Below are positions 1-6,903 of a stretch of DNA of 18,048 nucleotides, in pieces. Below the pieces are notes generated by a model. The model saw nothing but the letters and a program-made list of their open reading frames with translations, searched no databases and was not told where the DNA came from. Position 1 is the stretch's first letter. Every line of letters begins with the position of its first letter. Origin of the DNA: Bacteroidales bacterium UBA6408 (GTDB lineage Bacteria; Bacteroidota; Bacteroidia; Bacteroidales; UBA932); the NCBI GenBank assembly GCA_002439805.1, contig DJPQ01000049.1, positions 1 to 18,048 of the forward strand, read 5' to 3'. The position numbers were made by a program, and so were the translations under genes.

Positions 1-147
1 AGGGGCACATACACCAAGTTGCGGATCTTCCGATGCCACCGCCTGACGGTAATAGTTCTTCCAACAGCGCTGCTGCTCACCACATTGATTATGAGCATGT
101 TCTGGTGTCTGCCAGCCAATGCTCATATGCGGTCGCTGCGTGTTGAA
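1..147 (-). pseudogene. IS3-type transposase C-terminal remnant (truncated)
   Basis: Read on the minus strand, this stretch encodes FNTQRPHMSIGWQTPE followed by AHNQCGEQQRCWKNYYRQ and stays open to the window edge. The RPH-S-x-G-x-x-TP pattern is the characteristic end of the integrase core of IS3-family OrfB transposases, and a WKNYY-like tail is common in Bacteroidetes members. The frame closes at an in-frame stop at 148-150, and the bases beyond it are AT-rich and non-coding, so the DDE catalytic core that should lie to the right is missing. The gene's 3' end, and any terminal inverted repeat, lie left of the window. It is therefore a dead fragment marking an old insertion or recombination junction near 148. 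Family assignment is by motif memory only; the truncation is read directly. Confidence 0.6.
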
Positions 148-162
148 TCAAACAATTTGAAA

Positions 163-186
163 AAAAGTAAAAATATTTTTGCATCT
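163..186 (+). promoter_or_regulatory. Promoter-like AT-rich element, copy A
   Basis: It contains TATTTTTG at 174-181, matching the Bacteroidetes -7 box TAnnTTTG. The nearest upstream TTTG (156-159) is only 14 bases away, shorter than the usual 19-21, so promoter activity is uncertain. The 24 bases match 22 of 24 positions at 5009-5032. It would fire toward mod, leaving a leader of about 280 bases. Confidence 0.3.
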
Positions 187-306
187 TTGCAGACTGTTTC
201 GGCGGCGTGGCAAGTGCCGCCGGGATAAATTTGAAACATATTTTGTAATATAGAGCTTAGCTCTTCTCCTGGAGTCGAAAATCTGGAAAATTTTAAGAAC
301 ACACAG

Positions 307-360
307 GATAAGATGCGAAGGTTCACGCTTAGGCGTGAACTGTTTCGTTTTATGCTTATC
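307..360 (+). promoter_or_regulatory. Extended hairpin in the mod leader
   Basis: The core is a perfect 8-base stem GTTCACGC (321-328), loop TTAG, GCGTGAAC (333-340), followed by a T-rich stretch. Outer pairs extend it: CGAA 316-319 with TTCG 344-347, and GATAAG 307-312 with CTTATC 355-360. Read on the plus strand, the stem plus T-rich tail resembles a weak intrinsic terminator or an attenuator in the mod leader. A protein-binding dyad is an alternative. Confidence 0.4.
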
Positions 361-400
361 GTTGTGTTTGGCTTTTCCAGAGCCTTCGACTCACGATAGC

Positions 401-428
401 AAGGCGGGATAGTTTGCGCCTTTTTATT
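401..428 (+). terminator. Terminator-like stem just before mod
   Basis: AAGGCG at 401-406 pairs with CGCCTT at 417-422 across a 10-base loop, and the second arm runs into TTTATT. This is the layout of a short intrinsic terminator on the plus strand, 36 bases before the mod ATG. It could end read-through from the left or act as an attenuator. The stem is only 6 pairs, so confidence is low. Confidence 0.35.
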
Positions 429-464
429 GCGAGGAATGGGCTGGCTACAAAAGGAGACCGCCCG

Positions 465-2282
465 ATGAAAGCAAACCCACAGGAACTGATAGCCCGCATC
501 CGGAAAGACCCGTATCTGAGCCGGGAGGAGAAATCGCAGTTGATAGAATCTCTGCGGAAGACTAAACGGTATGGTCTTGTTTGGGAGGAGAAGCGGGAGG
601 AAGTTGAGGAAAGGCAGCGGGACCGGATTCCTGTTCTGACGGAGGTCAAGGAACGGGCGATTGTCAGTGATGCGGCGGATGCTCCGAACCATATTCTCAT
701 CGAGGGCGACAACCTCGACGCGCTCGTCGCCCTGACCTACACCCACGAGGGAAATATAGACGTAATCTACATCGATCCGCCGTATAACACCGGAAATAAG
801 GATTTTATCTACAACGACTGCTTTGTCGATAAGGAAAGTCCCTACAGACACAGTCTGTGGCTCTCGTTCATGTCCCGCAGGTTAAAAATCGCAAAGCGTC
901 TCCTTTCGGACAAGGGTGTCATATTCATATCAATAGATGACAATGAGCAGGCGCAATTGAAACTGCTGTGCGATGAGATTTTCGGGGATTCCAACCATAT
1001 ATCGACTTTGATATGGAAAAGTAAGAGTGGGGGAGCGAATGATTCAAAATATATCGCATCGGATTCTGAGTATATTTTTGTTTACTGCAAGTCTGAGACA
1101 CACTTTGAATTGGGAAAGGATAAAGGAGGCTCTGTTACAACACAATATAACAGACAGGATGAGAAAGGTGATTATTCTTTAGATAGATTGGATAAGCAAA
1201 GCATCAGATATTCGTCGTCATGTGACTATGAAATAGTTGGCCCAGATGGAACAATATATCGTCCGCAGCATAAAGACCCTGCAAGGCCGAACGCATCTTG
1301 GCGTTGGGGGAAAGATACTGTGGAGGAGAGGTACGATGAACTCGTCTTTGAGAACGGCCATGTTTATACAAAGAACTACCGCAAAGATGAGATAATCCCG
1401 CGGAATCTATTGATAGACGAGCGTTTCGGAAGAACTAGGACGGGGAAGACAGATTTGTTTTCAATCATTGGTGCGAATGGTTTTAATAATCCGAAGCCAC
1501 CAAAGCTAATATACTACCTTGTAGGCTTGTTCCCAGATAAGAACGCCACCATCCTCGACTTCTTCGCCGGTTCGGGCACGACCCTTCATGCCACAATGGC
1601 CCTCAATGCCGAGGACGGCGGGCACCGGCAGTGCATACTTGTGACCAACAACGAGAACCGCATCTGCGAGGAAGTGACATACGTCCGGAACAAAAAGGTC
1701 ATCGAAGGCTATGTCAATGCCAGGGGTGAAACAGTCAAGGGGCTGACAGCCAACAGTCTGCGCTACTACAGGACGGACTTCATCGGCCGCGACAAGACCG
1801 CACAGAACCGCCGTGCCCTCGCAGCGGCATCAGCCGACTTGCTCTGCATACGCGAGGGCGCTTACAAAGAACTCGGTATCTTCGGCAGCCTGAAACTCAA
1901 ACCGTCCGTGGCGCGGTATTTCACGGGTAATGACAAACATATACTTTTGATTCTCAATGAAAACGCAATCGAATATTTCATAAGAGAAATAGAAGGCATG
2001 GATAACCCCGCCAAGCTCAAGGTCTATGTGTTCTCGCCGGGAGACTATGCCTACGACGATGAGTTCATGGATGTCGCCGACAGAGTTGAGCTTTGCGCCG
2101 TTCCGTCTTCGATTTACAACGCATACGAGAAAGTGCTGCCGAAGCGGGTGCGTGATGCAGGTGAAGAAGAATCTGATGACTTTGCCGAAGGCGGAAGATC
2201 CGGGCTTCTTGGGGATGCAGGAGATTTCTGCGACCGAGGAGCGGAAGATCCGGAGCGAAATGTAAATGATGTGGAGGAATAG
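465..2282 (+). CDS. mod: Type III restriction-modification DNA methyltransferase (Mod)
   Basis: Modification and recognition subunit of a Type III system; it would N6-methylate adenine on one strand of an asymmetric site using S-adenosylmethionine and would guide the Res subunit encoded next. With the ATG at 465 the protein is 605 residues. DPPYNTG (about 104-110) is the catalytic motif and FFAGSGTT (about 366-373) is the SAM-binding motif; this order is that of beta-class methyltransferases such as Type III Mod. The segment between them carries target recognition. The start at 465 is preferred over a TTG at 414 because AAAGGAGA lies about eight bases upstream and the TTG falls inside a terminator-like stem. 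The central part (about 1000-1530) is clearly more AT-rich than the flanks, suggesting a swapped recognition domain. The last 40 residues are acidic and glycine-rich, and another frame there looks more coding-like. Confidence 0.93.
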   Translation: MKANPQELIARIRKDPYLSREEKSQLIESLRKTKRYGLVWEEKREEVEERQRDRIPVLTEVKERAIVSDAADAPNHILIEGDNLDALVALTYTHEGNIDVIYIDPPYNTGNKDFIYNDCFVDKESPYRHSLWLSFMSRRLKIAKRLLSDKGVIFISIDDNEQAQLKLLCDEIFGDSNHISTLIWKSKSGGANDSKYIASDSEYIFVYCKSETHFELGKDKGGSVTTQYNRQDEKGDYSLDRLDKQSIRYSSSCDYEIVGPDGTIYRPQHKDPARPNASWRWGKDTVEERYDELVFENGHVYTKNYRKDEIIPRNLLIDERFGRTRTGKTDLFSIIGANGFNNPKPPKLIYYLVGLFPDKNATILDFFAGSGTTLHATMALNAEDGGHRQCILVTNNENRICEEVTYVRNKKVIEGYVNARGETVKGLTANSLRYYRTDFIGRDKTAQNRRALAAASADLLCIREGAYKELGIFGSLKLKPSVARYFTGNDKHILLILNENAIEYFIREIEGMDNPAKLKVYVFSPGDYAYDDEFMDVADRVELCAVPSSIYNAYEKVLPKRVRDAGEEESDDFAEGGRSGLLGDAGDFCDRGAEDPERNVNDVEE

Positions 2283-2285
2283 CCT

Positions 2286-4622
2286 ATGCTGAAACAGGTT
2301 AACTATCAGGACAAGGCCGTTGATGAGCTTGTCGAGAAGGTCATAAGGCTTCTGAACGCTTCCGGACAGCGCAAGAGGCTGGTTTTCAAGGCTCCGACCG
2401 GCTCGGGAAAGACCGTGATGGCCTCGGGGATGCTGGCGAGACTGGCGCAGGAACTTCCCGAGAGGACGGACAGCCTCGTGAACCGGGTGTCGTTCATCTG
2501 GATTGCGCCGAACAAGCTCCACGAACAGAGCTACTTCAAGATGAAGAACTATTTCACCGAGTCGCGCCTGCTCAGACCGGTGGTCTATGACGAGCTCGAC
2601 CAGTCCGTTGACGGGTACATCCGCCCCGGGGAGATACTTTTCGTGAACTGGGAGAGCATAAACAAGGACAACGCCCTGATGATTCGGGAGACCGAGCGCT
2701 CCGCGTCGCTCTATGACATCACGGACAGGACTCAGATCGACAACCGCATTCCCATTGTCGTGATTGTCGATGAGGAACATATGTTCGGAGGCAAGAACGC
2801 GAAGAAGTCCGAAAAGGTGCTGGCCCGCATAAACCCGAAACTTGAGATTCGCATCTCGGCGACTCCTATTTCGCAGGGTGACGAGATGGTGACGGTCTAT
2901 CGGGAGGATGTCGTGAAGGAGGAGATGATAAAGGAAAGCATAGTCCTGAATCCGGCGCTGAACCCGGGTGACGAGAGTCTTACGGAGACTCTGATTCGGG
3001 AGGCGCTGGCGAAGAGGACTGAAATCGCGGACGCCTATAAGTCTCTGAACATCAACATAAATCCTCTGCTGCTCATCCAGCTTCCGAACGACACTAATGA
3101 GGCAAACACTGCGGAGGACACGAGGATAAAGGACGAAGTCGTGAAATATCTTTCCGCCAAGGAGGGCATCACCGTTCAGAACGGTCGTCTGGCGGTGTGG
3201 CTGTCTAAGGAAAAGGAGAATCTTCAGGGCATCGAAGACCTCGATAACCTGACGGAGGTCCTGCTGTTCAAGCAGGCCATAGCCCTCGGCTGGGATTGTC
3301 CACGCGCTGCGGTGCTGCTGATTTTCAGGAAGATGGAGAGCTTCACCTTCACGATGCAGACTCTCGGACGAATCCTGCGTATGCCGGAGCAGAAGTTCTA
3401 CACGAACCCGCTGCTGAACAAGGGCTATGTCTATACGGACCTGAGCCGCAGGCAGGTGGAGATAGCCTCGGATGACATGGCGTACATATCGCGTATGCGC
3501 GCCGAGCGCCGTCCGAAGCTGACGAACGTCGAACTGACATCGACCTATACTGAGCGGAAGAGTTCAGACCGCCGACGCCTCGGGCCGAAGTTCCGGGGGA
3601 TTCTGAAGGATGCGCTCGCGCGGCAATGGAGCCTGACATATAACCCGACGCTGTTCAGCCTTTTCGAGGATGAAGACGAACCGACAGACGATGTGGAGGC
3701 GAAGAAGGCCGGCAACCGCGTGATCGCGGCAAGGACTGTAAAGCTCGACGTGTCAAGCATATCCGTGGAGATTCCGAAGGACCTGGTGATTGCGGATGAA
3801 CTCGGGACGGTCGAGGTCACGAACCGCGTGAGGTTTGCGAGAACTTCCACTGAACTGAGCCGCGTCTTTGACGACTACTGTCTTTCGCAGCTTTCCGGTT
3901 GGGAGAAATACTGGAGCCTGCCGACTTTCGAAAACGCCCTGATAGAGTCCTTTGACGAACTCCTCGGAATAGACGAGCTTTCGACGAAGAAGATTGTCCT
4001 CTATCATCAGAACAGGTCGTTTTTCTCCGGCGTGATTGAGAATGCGCTCGTGGAATACGAGAATACGATGAATGAGCGCCGCAAAAAGGCTTCAGAACGG
4101 GATTTCATCAGATACCAATGGGAAGTGCCTGAGGAGAGAACCTACAATGAGCAGTCCTGCCACGAAGAGAATGATGTTCATAATCACGCACTTGAGCCGT
4201 TCGTGAAGGAAAACCGTGCCTCGAATCCTGAGAATCAGTTTGTGAAGTTCCTTGAGGCCAATACGCAGTACATCGACTGGTGGTACAAGAACGGCGAGAG
4301 CGGAATGAGTGACTATGCCGTCCCTTACACGAAGCCCGGCGGCGAGAAAGGCCTTTTCTATGTCGATTTCATTGTCCGCATGAAGAACGGCGTTGTCTTT
4401 CTTCTCGACACAAAGACCAGAGACAGCCGCCCTGACGACCCCTGCAAGCACAACGGCCTGATTGACTACATCGCCTCTCAGTCCGGCAAACCCCTGACGC
4501 TGAAAGGCGGTGTCCTCATCGAAAGCCGCCCCGGCGTATGGCGCTTCTGCCCGCAGAAAGTCGAGAACACCTCCGACCTCGACTCCTGGACTCAGTTCCT
4601 CCCGAGCGAATATGCGGAGTAG
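2286..4622 (+). CDS. res: Type III restriction enzyme subunit (Res)
   Basis: ATP-dependent endonuclease subunit that would act with Mod on unmodified DNA. The protein has 778 residues. The N-terminal two thirds is a superfamily 2 helicase-like motor: APTGSGKT (36-43, Walker A), DEEH (162-165, motif II), SATP (191-194, motif III) and QTLGRILRM (358-366, motif VI). The C-terminus has a PD-(D/E)xK nuclease pattern, VDFIVR (D694) followed by LLDTK (D708, K710). All key residues are present, so the enzyme looks intact. The ATG lies three bases after the mod stop with GGAGGA just upstream, so the two are almost certainly one operon. Length and order are typical for the family. Confidence 0.94.
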   Translation: MLKQVNYQDKAVDELVEKVIRLLNASGQRKRLVFKAPTGSGKTVMASGMLARLAQELPERTDSLVNRVSFIWIAPNKLHEQSYFKMKNYFTESRLLRPVVYDELDQSVDGYIRPGEILFVNWESINKDNALMIRETERSASLYDITDRTQIDNRIPIVVIVDEEHMFGGKNAKKSEKVLARINPKLEIRISATPISQGDEMVTVYREDVVKEEMIKESIVLNPALNPGDESLTETLIREALAKRTEIADAYKSLNININPLLLIQLPNDTNEANTAEDTRIKDEVVKYLSAKEGITVQNGRLAVWLSKEKENLQGIEDLDNLTEVLLFKQAIALGWDCPRAAVLLIFRKMESFTFTMQTLGRILRMPEQKFYTNPLLNKGYVYTDLSRRQVEIASDDMAYISRMRAERRPKLTNVELTSTYTERKSSDRRRLGPKFRGILKDALARQWSLTYNPTLFSLFEDEDEPTDDVEAKKAGNRVIAARTVKLDVSSISVEIPKDLVIADELGTVEVTNRVRFARTSTELSRVFDDYCLSQLSGWEKYWSLPTFENALIESFDELLGIDELSTKKIVLYHQNRSFFSGVIENALVEYENTMNERRKKASERDFIRYQWEVPEERTYNEQSCHEENDVHNHALEPFVKENRASNPENQFVKFLEANTQYIDWWYKNGESGMSDYAVPYTKPGGEKGLFYVDFIVRMKNGVVFLLDTKTRDSRPDDPCKHNGLIDYIASQSGKPLTLKGGVLIESRPGVWRFCPQKVENTSDLDSWTQFLPSEYAE

Positions 4623-4758
4623 GCAGATGCTGTTATTTCGATGCTGATTTGTTGGACAGGAGACTCTTTCCCTTTTTCCGTCGTTATGAACTTCTGGTTT
4701 CGGCTTTTGGGCTTTTCGGGGATTGTCAATTCTATGAGCCCTGCTGAAACGATCGGTT

Positions 4759-4914
4759 CTATATGCTTTTGATACGCGAATCAATGTTCAGCATTTCAAC
4801 CCCTGTCCCGGGAATTGTCTGTTCTGACTTGACACCGAATGCCTGATTGCGGAACATTGCGGTGTCATACCACTCCAAGTCGTTGATTCGATGTATCAGT
4901 TCTTCCTTTGTCAT
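4759..4914 (-). CDS. Small hypothetical protein, possible 5' gene remnant
   Basis: A 51-residue minus-strand ORF starting MTKEELIHRINDLEW and ending NIDSRIKSI. The first 15 residues resemble the start of AlbA_2-type (Schlafen-like) ATP-binding proteins common in Bacteroidales, which often begin MTKEEL-x-x-x-I-x-D-x-EW. The rest does not continue like that family. It could be a free-standing small protein, or the 5' stub of a larger gene whose body was lost. There is no clear ribosome site. It faces the res end and lies beside another remnant on the opposite strand. The family resemblance is inference; the open frame and its codon character are seen. Confidence 0.35.
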   Translation of the reverse strand: MTKEELIHRINDLEWYDTAMFRNQAFGVKSEQTIPGTGVEMLNIDSRIKSI

Positions 4915-5008
4915 ACGTCAGTTCATTTTTGTCGGCTAATGTACTCACAAAACCCGAAATCGGCAAAACTATTAAATCCGTTGTGTCTTGTTTTGTACAA
5001 TATTTGGC

Positions 5009-5032
5009 AAAAGTTAAATTATTTTTGCATCT
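5009..5032 (+). promoter_or_regulatory. Promoter-like AT-rich element, copy B
   Basis: It contains TATTTTTG at 5020-5027 (Bacteroidetes -7 form) and matches copy A at 163-186 in 22 of 24 positions. TTTG boxes lie 13 and 24 bases upstream, neither at the preferred 19-21, so promoter function is uncertain. It precedes the plus-strand coding remnant at about 5044-5267. Confidence 0.3.
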
Positions 5033-5043
5033 GTCTTGCAATA

Positions 5044-5267
5044 AGATACTCCACTCCAATGCGGACTCGACTAATCCAAAGAAGTACTATAATCCTTTGG
5101 ATGCCGCGCCATTGAATCCGAAACATGATGCATGGAAACTTAATATATTTAAGAAATATGCCGAAGAGACATTCAATAATCTTGTCTTATATATGGCATT
5201 AATTGTTGAGGAGTTGAACGCTTCCGTGCAGAATGCCAAAGAAGAGGAAGACTGGCAAACATCGTAA
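5044..5267 (+). pseudogene. C-terminal remnant of an unrecognised gene
   Basis: The frame that ends at 5267 reads as plausible protein from about 5044 on: ADSTNPKKYYNPLDAAPLNP, then a lysine-rich amphipathic stretch FKKYAEETFNNLVLYMALIV and an acidic tail. Upstream in the same frame the sequence looks like translated non-coding DNA, and there is no convincing ATG near the 5' boundary given here, which is approximate. I do not recognise the family. It is most simply the 3' part of a gene cut by recombination, or a short gene using an unusual start. It lies between res and the first ATPase, in the part of the island richest in debris. Confidence 0.35.
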
Positions 5268-5366
5268 CCAAAGGAATATGTTGATTCGATAGATTGTCAG
5301 CAGACGGGAAGTGTATTTGTATCGAGATGCACTTGTCCTATAGACAGAGTAGGGCATACCTCAAGT

Positions 5367-6752
5367 TCATTCGTCACTCATCATCATAGTTAGTCGTGAG
5401 ATGGCGTACAGCGGACAAATTGTGACATGACGGACAGCATTGTCCGCCAGCTTGTCCGTGTAGTCGAATTTTCCGAAGTTCTCAAGTGAGCAGCGGATTG
5501 CTGCGGAAAGATTTTTCTCTCTCATGAATATCCATAGGCTTTTCATGCCTCCCTGCGTCTCTGCCTTGACCTCTATCGGAAGAATGTTGCTGATGTGGCT
5601 TGTGACATAATCGATTTCCGCGATGGAATTTTTTGCCTGTCTTGTCCAATAAAACATTTTATGACGAGTGTTCGGACTTTGGTACCTCAACAGCTCCAGG
5701 CCTGCAACCATTTCTGCCATAGGACCTTTGTTTACCAATTCCGTTTCGCTGGAAGTCAATATGTCTTTTGTGATTTGTGTCACGTTCCCTATGGACAAGT
5801 TCAGTAGCCGCAGCATTATACCTGTGTCCAGAAGCATCATTTTTCGATAGGTCTCATCCTCTTCGCTTCCGAGCGGAAGTCCGTTGGCTTCAGTGTGCGT
5901 AACCGGAATCAGAATTCCGGCAAGGATGAGCATATCAACTGCCTGTTTGATTTCTTTAGTTTTGTAATTGTCGCCTACCTGTGAATACACGAACTTTTGC
6001 GTAGTCTGCGCTGCCGCACTCCTCATCACTCTTCGTAATAGTTCGGGGGCGACTTTCTTCCTATATTTGGGAAAATCATCCTCATAGCTTGTCACGAGGT
6101 CGTCCTGAATTTCCTGACACTTGAGAAAGTCATTGGTTTCTACCCATTTATCGACGACTTCGGGCATCCCTCCGACGAGAATGTAAATACGAAACATCTG
6201 AACCAGTCTGTCATGCAGCGGCTGAGGAAGAGGTGCTTTCGCAGAGCATCTGTTTCTTGCTTCCATAAGCAATGTCTCTCCGGCCGCCTCAAGAAACTCG
6301 TCGAATGTCATGGGGTACATGAACATTGAATGAATCCGTCCGACACCGAAGGTGGGCAGTTCTTCCAAGGCGAATTCAAGGAGCGAGCCGGCTGCGATGA
6401 CATGAAGGCCGGGCAGGTCTTCCTTGAAAAAACGGAGTGACATTATCGCTTCCGGGCAGGCTTGAATTTCATCAAGAAACAGCAATGTTGTCCCTTCCTT
6501 AATCGAATTGCCGCACATTGCCTCCATGAGCGGAACAATCCGGCCGACATCAAGGTTGTCCTGAAAAAGAGCCTTGTATTCCGGCTGCTTCTCAAAATTT
6601 ATTTCAACATAGTTCTTGAATTTGGTGCTGAGTTGCCTCACCGCTGTTGATTTTCCAACTTGCCTTGCACCGCGCAACAGAACCGGTTTGTGCGCGCTGT
6701 TCTTAGCCCATTCCTCAAGGTACTTGTCTATGATTCTTCTGTGATATTGCAT
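5367..6752 (-). CDS. AAA ATPase with DUF4143 C-terminal domain (copy 1)
   Basis: A 461-residue protein of the AAA_14 plus DUF4143 type, widespread in Bacteroidetes and archaea and of unproven function. The N-terminal ATPase shows a Walker A (GARQVGKS, G28-S35), Walker B with DE at 94-95 in LLFLDEIQ, and a sensor-like AAGSLLEF near 120-127. A helical middle section follows. The C-terminus carries AEIDY (E379, D381) and PIEVK (E394, K396), matching the degenerate PD-(D/E)xK nuclease-like core of this family. The ATG at 6752 is supported by a promoter with ideal spacing just upstream. The gene is monocistronic and lies in tandem with a second, divergent member at 6904-8025. Proximity to a Type III system fits a defence island; that role is inference. 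Confidence 0.9.
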   Translation of the reverse strand: MQYHRRIIDKYLEEWAKNSAHKPVLLRGARQVGKSTAVRQLSTKFKNYVEINFEKQPEYKALFQDNLDVGRIVPLMEAMCGNSIKEGTTLLFLDEIQACPEAIMSLRFFKEDLPGLHVIAAGSLLEFALEELPTFGVGRIHSMFMYPMTFDEFLEAAGETLLMEARNRCSAKAPLPQPLHDRLVQMFRIYILVGGMPEVVDKWVETNDFLKCQEIQDDLVTSYEDDFPKYRKKVAPELLRRVMRSAAAQTTQKFVYSQVGDNYKTKEIKQAVDMLILAGILIPVTHTEANGLPLGSEEDETYRKMMLLDTGIMLRLLNLSIGNVTQITKDILTSSETELVNKGPMAEMVAGLELLRYQSPNTRHKMFYWTRQAKNSIAEIDYVTSHISNILPIEVKAETQGGMKSLWIFMREKNLSAAIRCSLENFGKFDYTDKLADNAVRHVTICPLYAISRLTMMMSDE

Positions 6753-6773
6753 AATTCATTGATTATTATGTTG

Positions 6774-6805
6774 CAAAATTACTGAAAAGAAAAAATCCAA
6801 ACAAA
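6774..6805 (-). promoter_or_regulatory. Promoter of ATPase copy 1
   Basis: On the minus strand, TTTG (6802-6805) and TAATTTTG (6774-6781) are separated by exactly 20 bases, matching the Bacteroidetes housekeeping consensus TTTG-N19-21-TAnnTTTG. The -33 box falls inside the first of three 33-base-spaced repeats, so a factor binding those repeats could block or help RNA polymerase. The implied leader is about 15-20 bases. Confidence 0.65.
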
Positions 6806-6873
6806 TAAATCGTCGAAATCGGAAAAAATCCAAAGAAATAAAATGCCTGTTTTGAGAAAAATCCAAAGAAATA
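6791..6873 (-). repeat. Three direct repeats with exact 33-base period
   Basis: AAAAATCCAAACAAATA (6791-6807), AAAAATCCAAAGAAATA (6824-6840) and the same again (6857-6873) are spaced 33 and 33 bases start to start, with unrelated spacers. The period is close to three helical turns, placing all copies on one DNA face. The nearest copy overlaps the -33 box of ATPase copy 1. An iterated operator is the simplest reading. Confidence 0.75.
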
Positions 6874-6903
6874 CGGCTCGGACAATGTCGCCGGTGCAGC
6901 AAC

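Larger units (their letters stand above)
148..464. other. Non-coding leader region before mod
   Basis: About 315 bases without a convincing gene lie between the transposase remnant and mod. The stretch is AT-rich. It holds a promoter-like element at 163-186, a short GC stem at 200-222 (CGGCGGC, 9-base loop, GCCGCCG), a long hairpin at 307-360 and a terminator-like stem at 401-428. The reading frames crossing it lack good starts or run antisense to the transposase remnant. Confidence 0.5.

Noticed and set aside
19..228. A plus-strand 69-residue frame that looks like a signal peptide followed by a short protein.
   Set aside because: It is antisense to the IS3 transposase remnant, whose minus-strand motif is much more specific, and it runs into AT-rich non-coding DNA.
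123..851. A 242-residue minus-strand frame over the mod leader and start.
   Set aside because: It is antisense to the conserved Mod N-terminus, has no family features, and crosses hairpins and a terminator-like stem.
1830..2780. A 316-residue minus-strand frame across the mod-res junction.
   Set aside because: A shadow of two well-supported genes with intact catalytic motifs on the plus strand.
4092..4784. A 230-residue minus-strand frame over the res C-terminus.
   Set aside because: It overlaps the Res nuclease domain antisense and shows no recognisable domain.
4908..5267. A full 119-residue gene starting at 4908.
   Set aside because: The first 45 or so residues look like translated non-coding sequence, and a promoter-like element lies inside; only the later part was kept, as a remnant.
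6791..6873. A CRISPR array.
   Set aside because: Three 17-base AT-rich repeats with 16-base spacers and no cas genes; repeat and spacer sizes are far too small.
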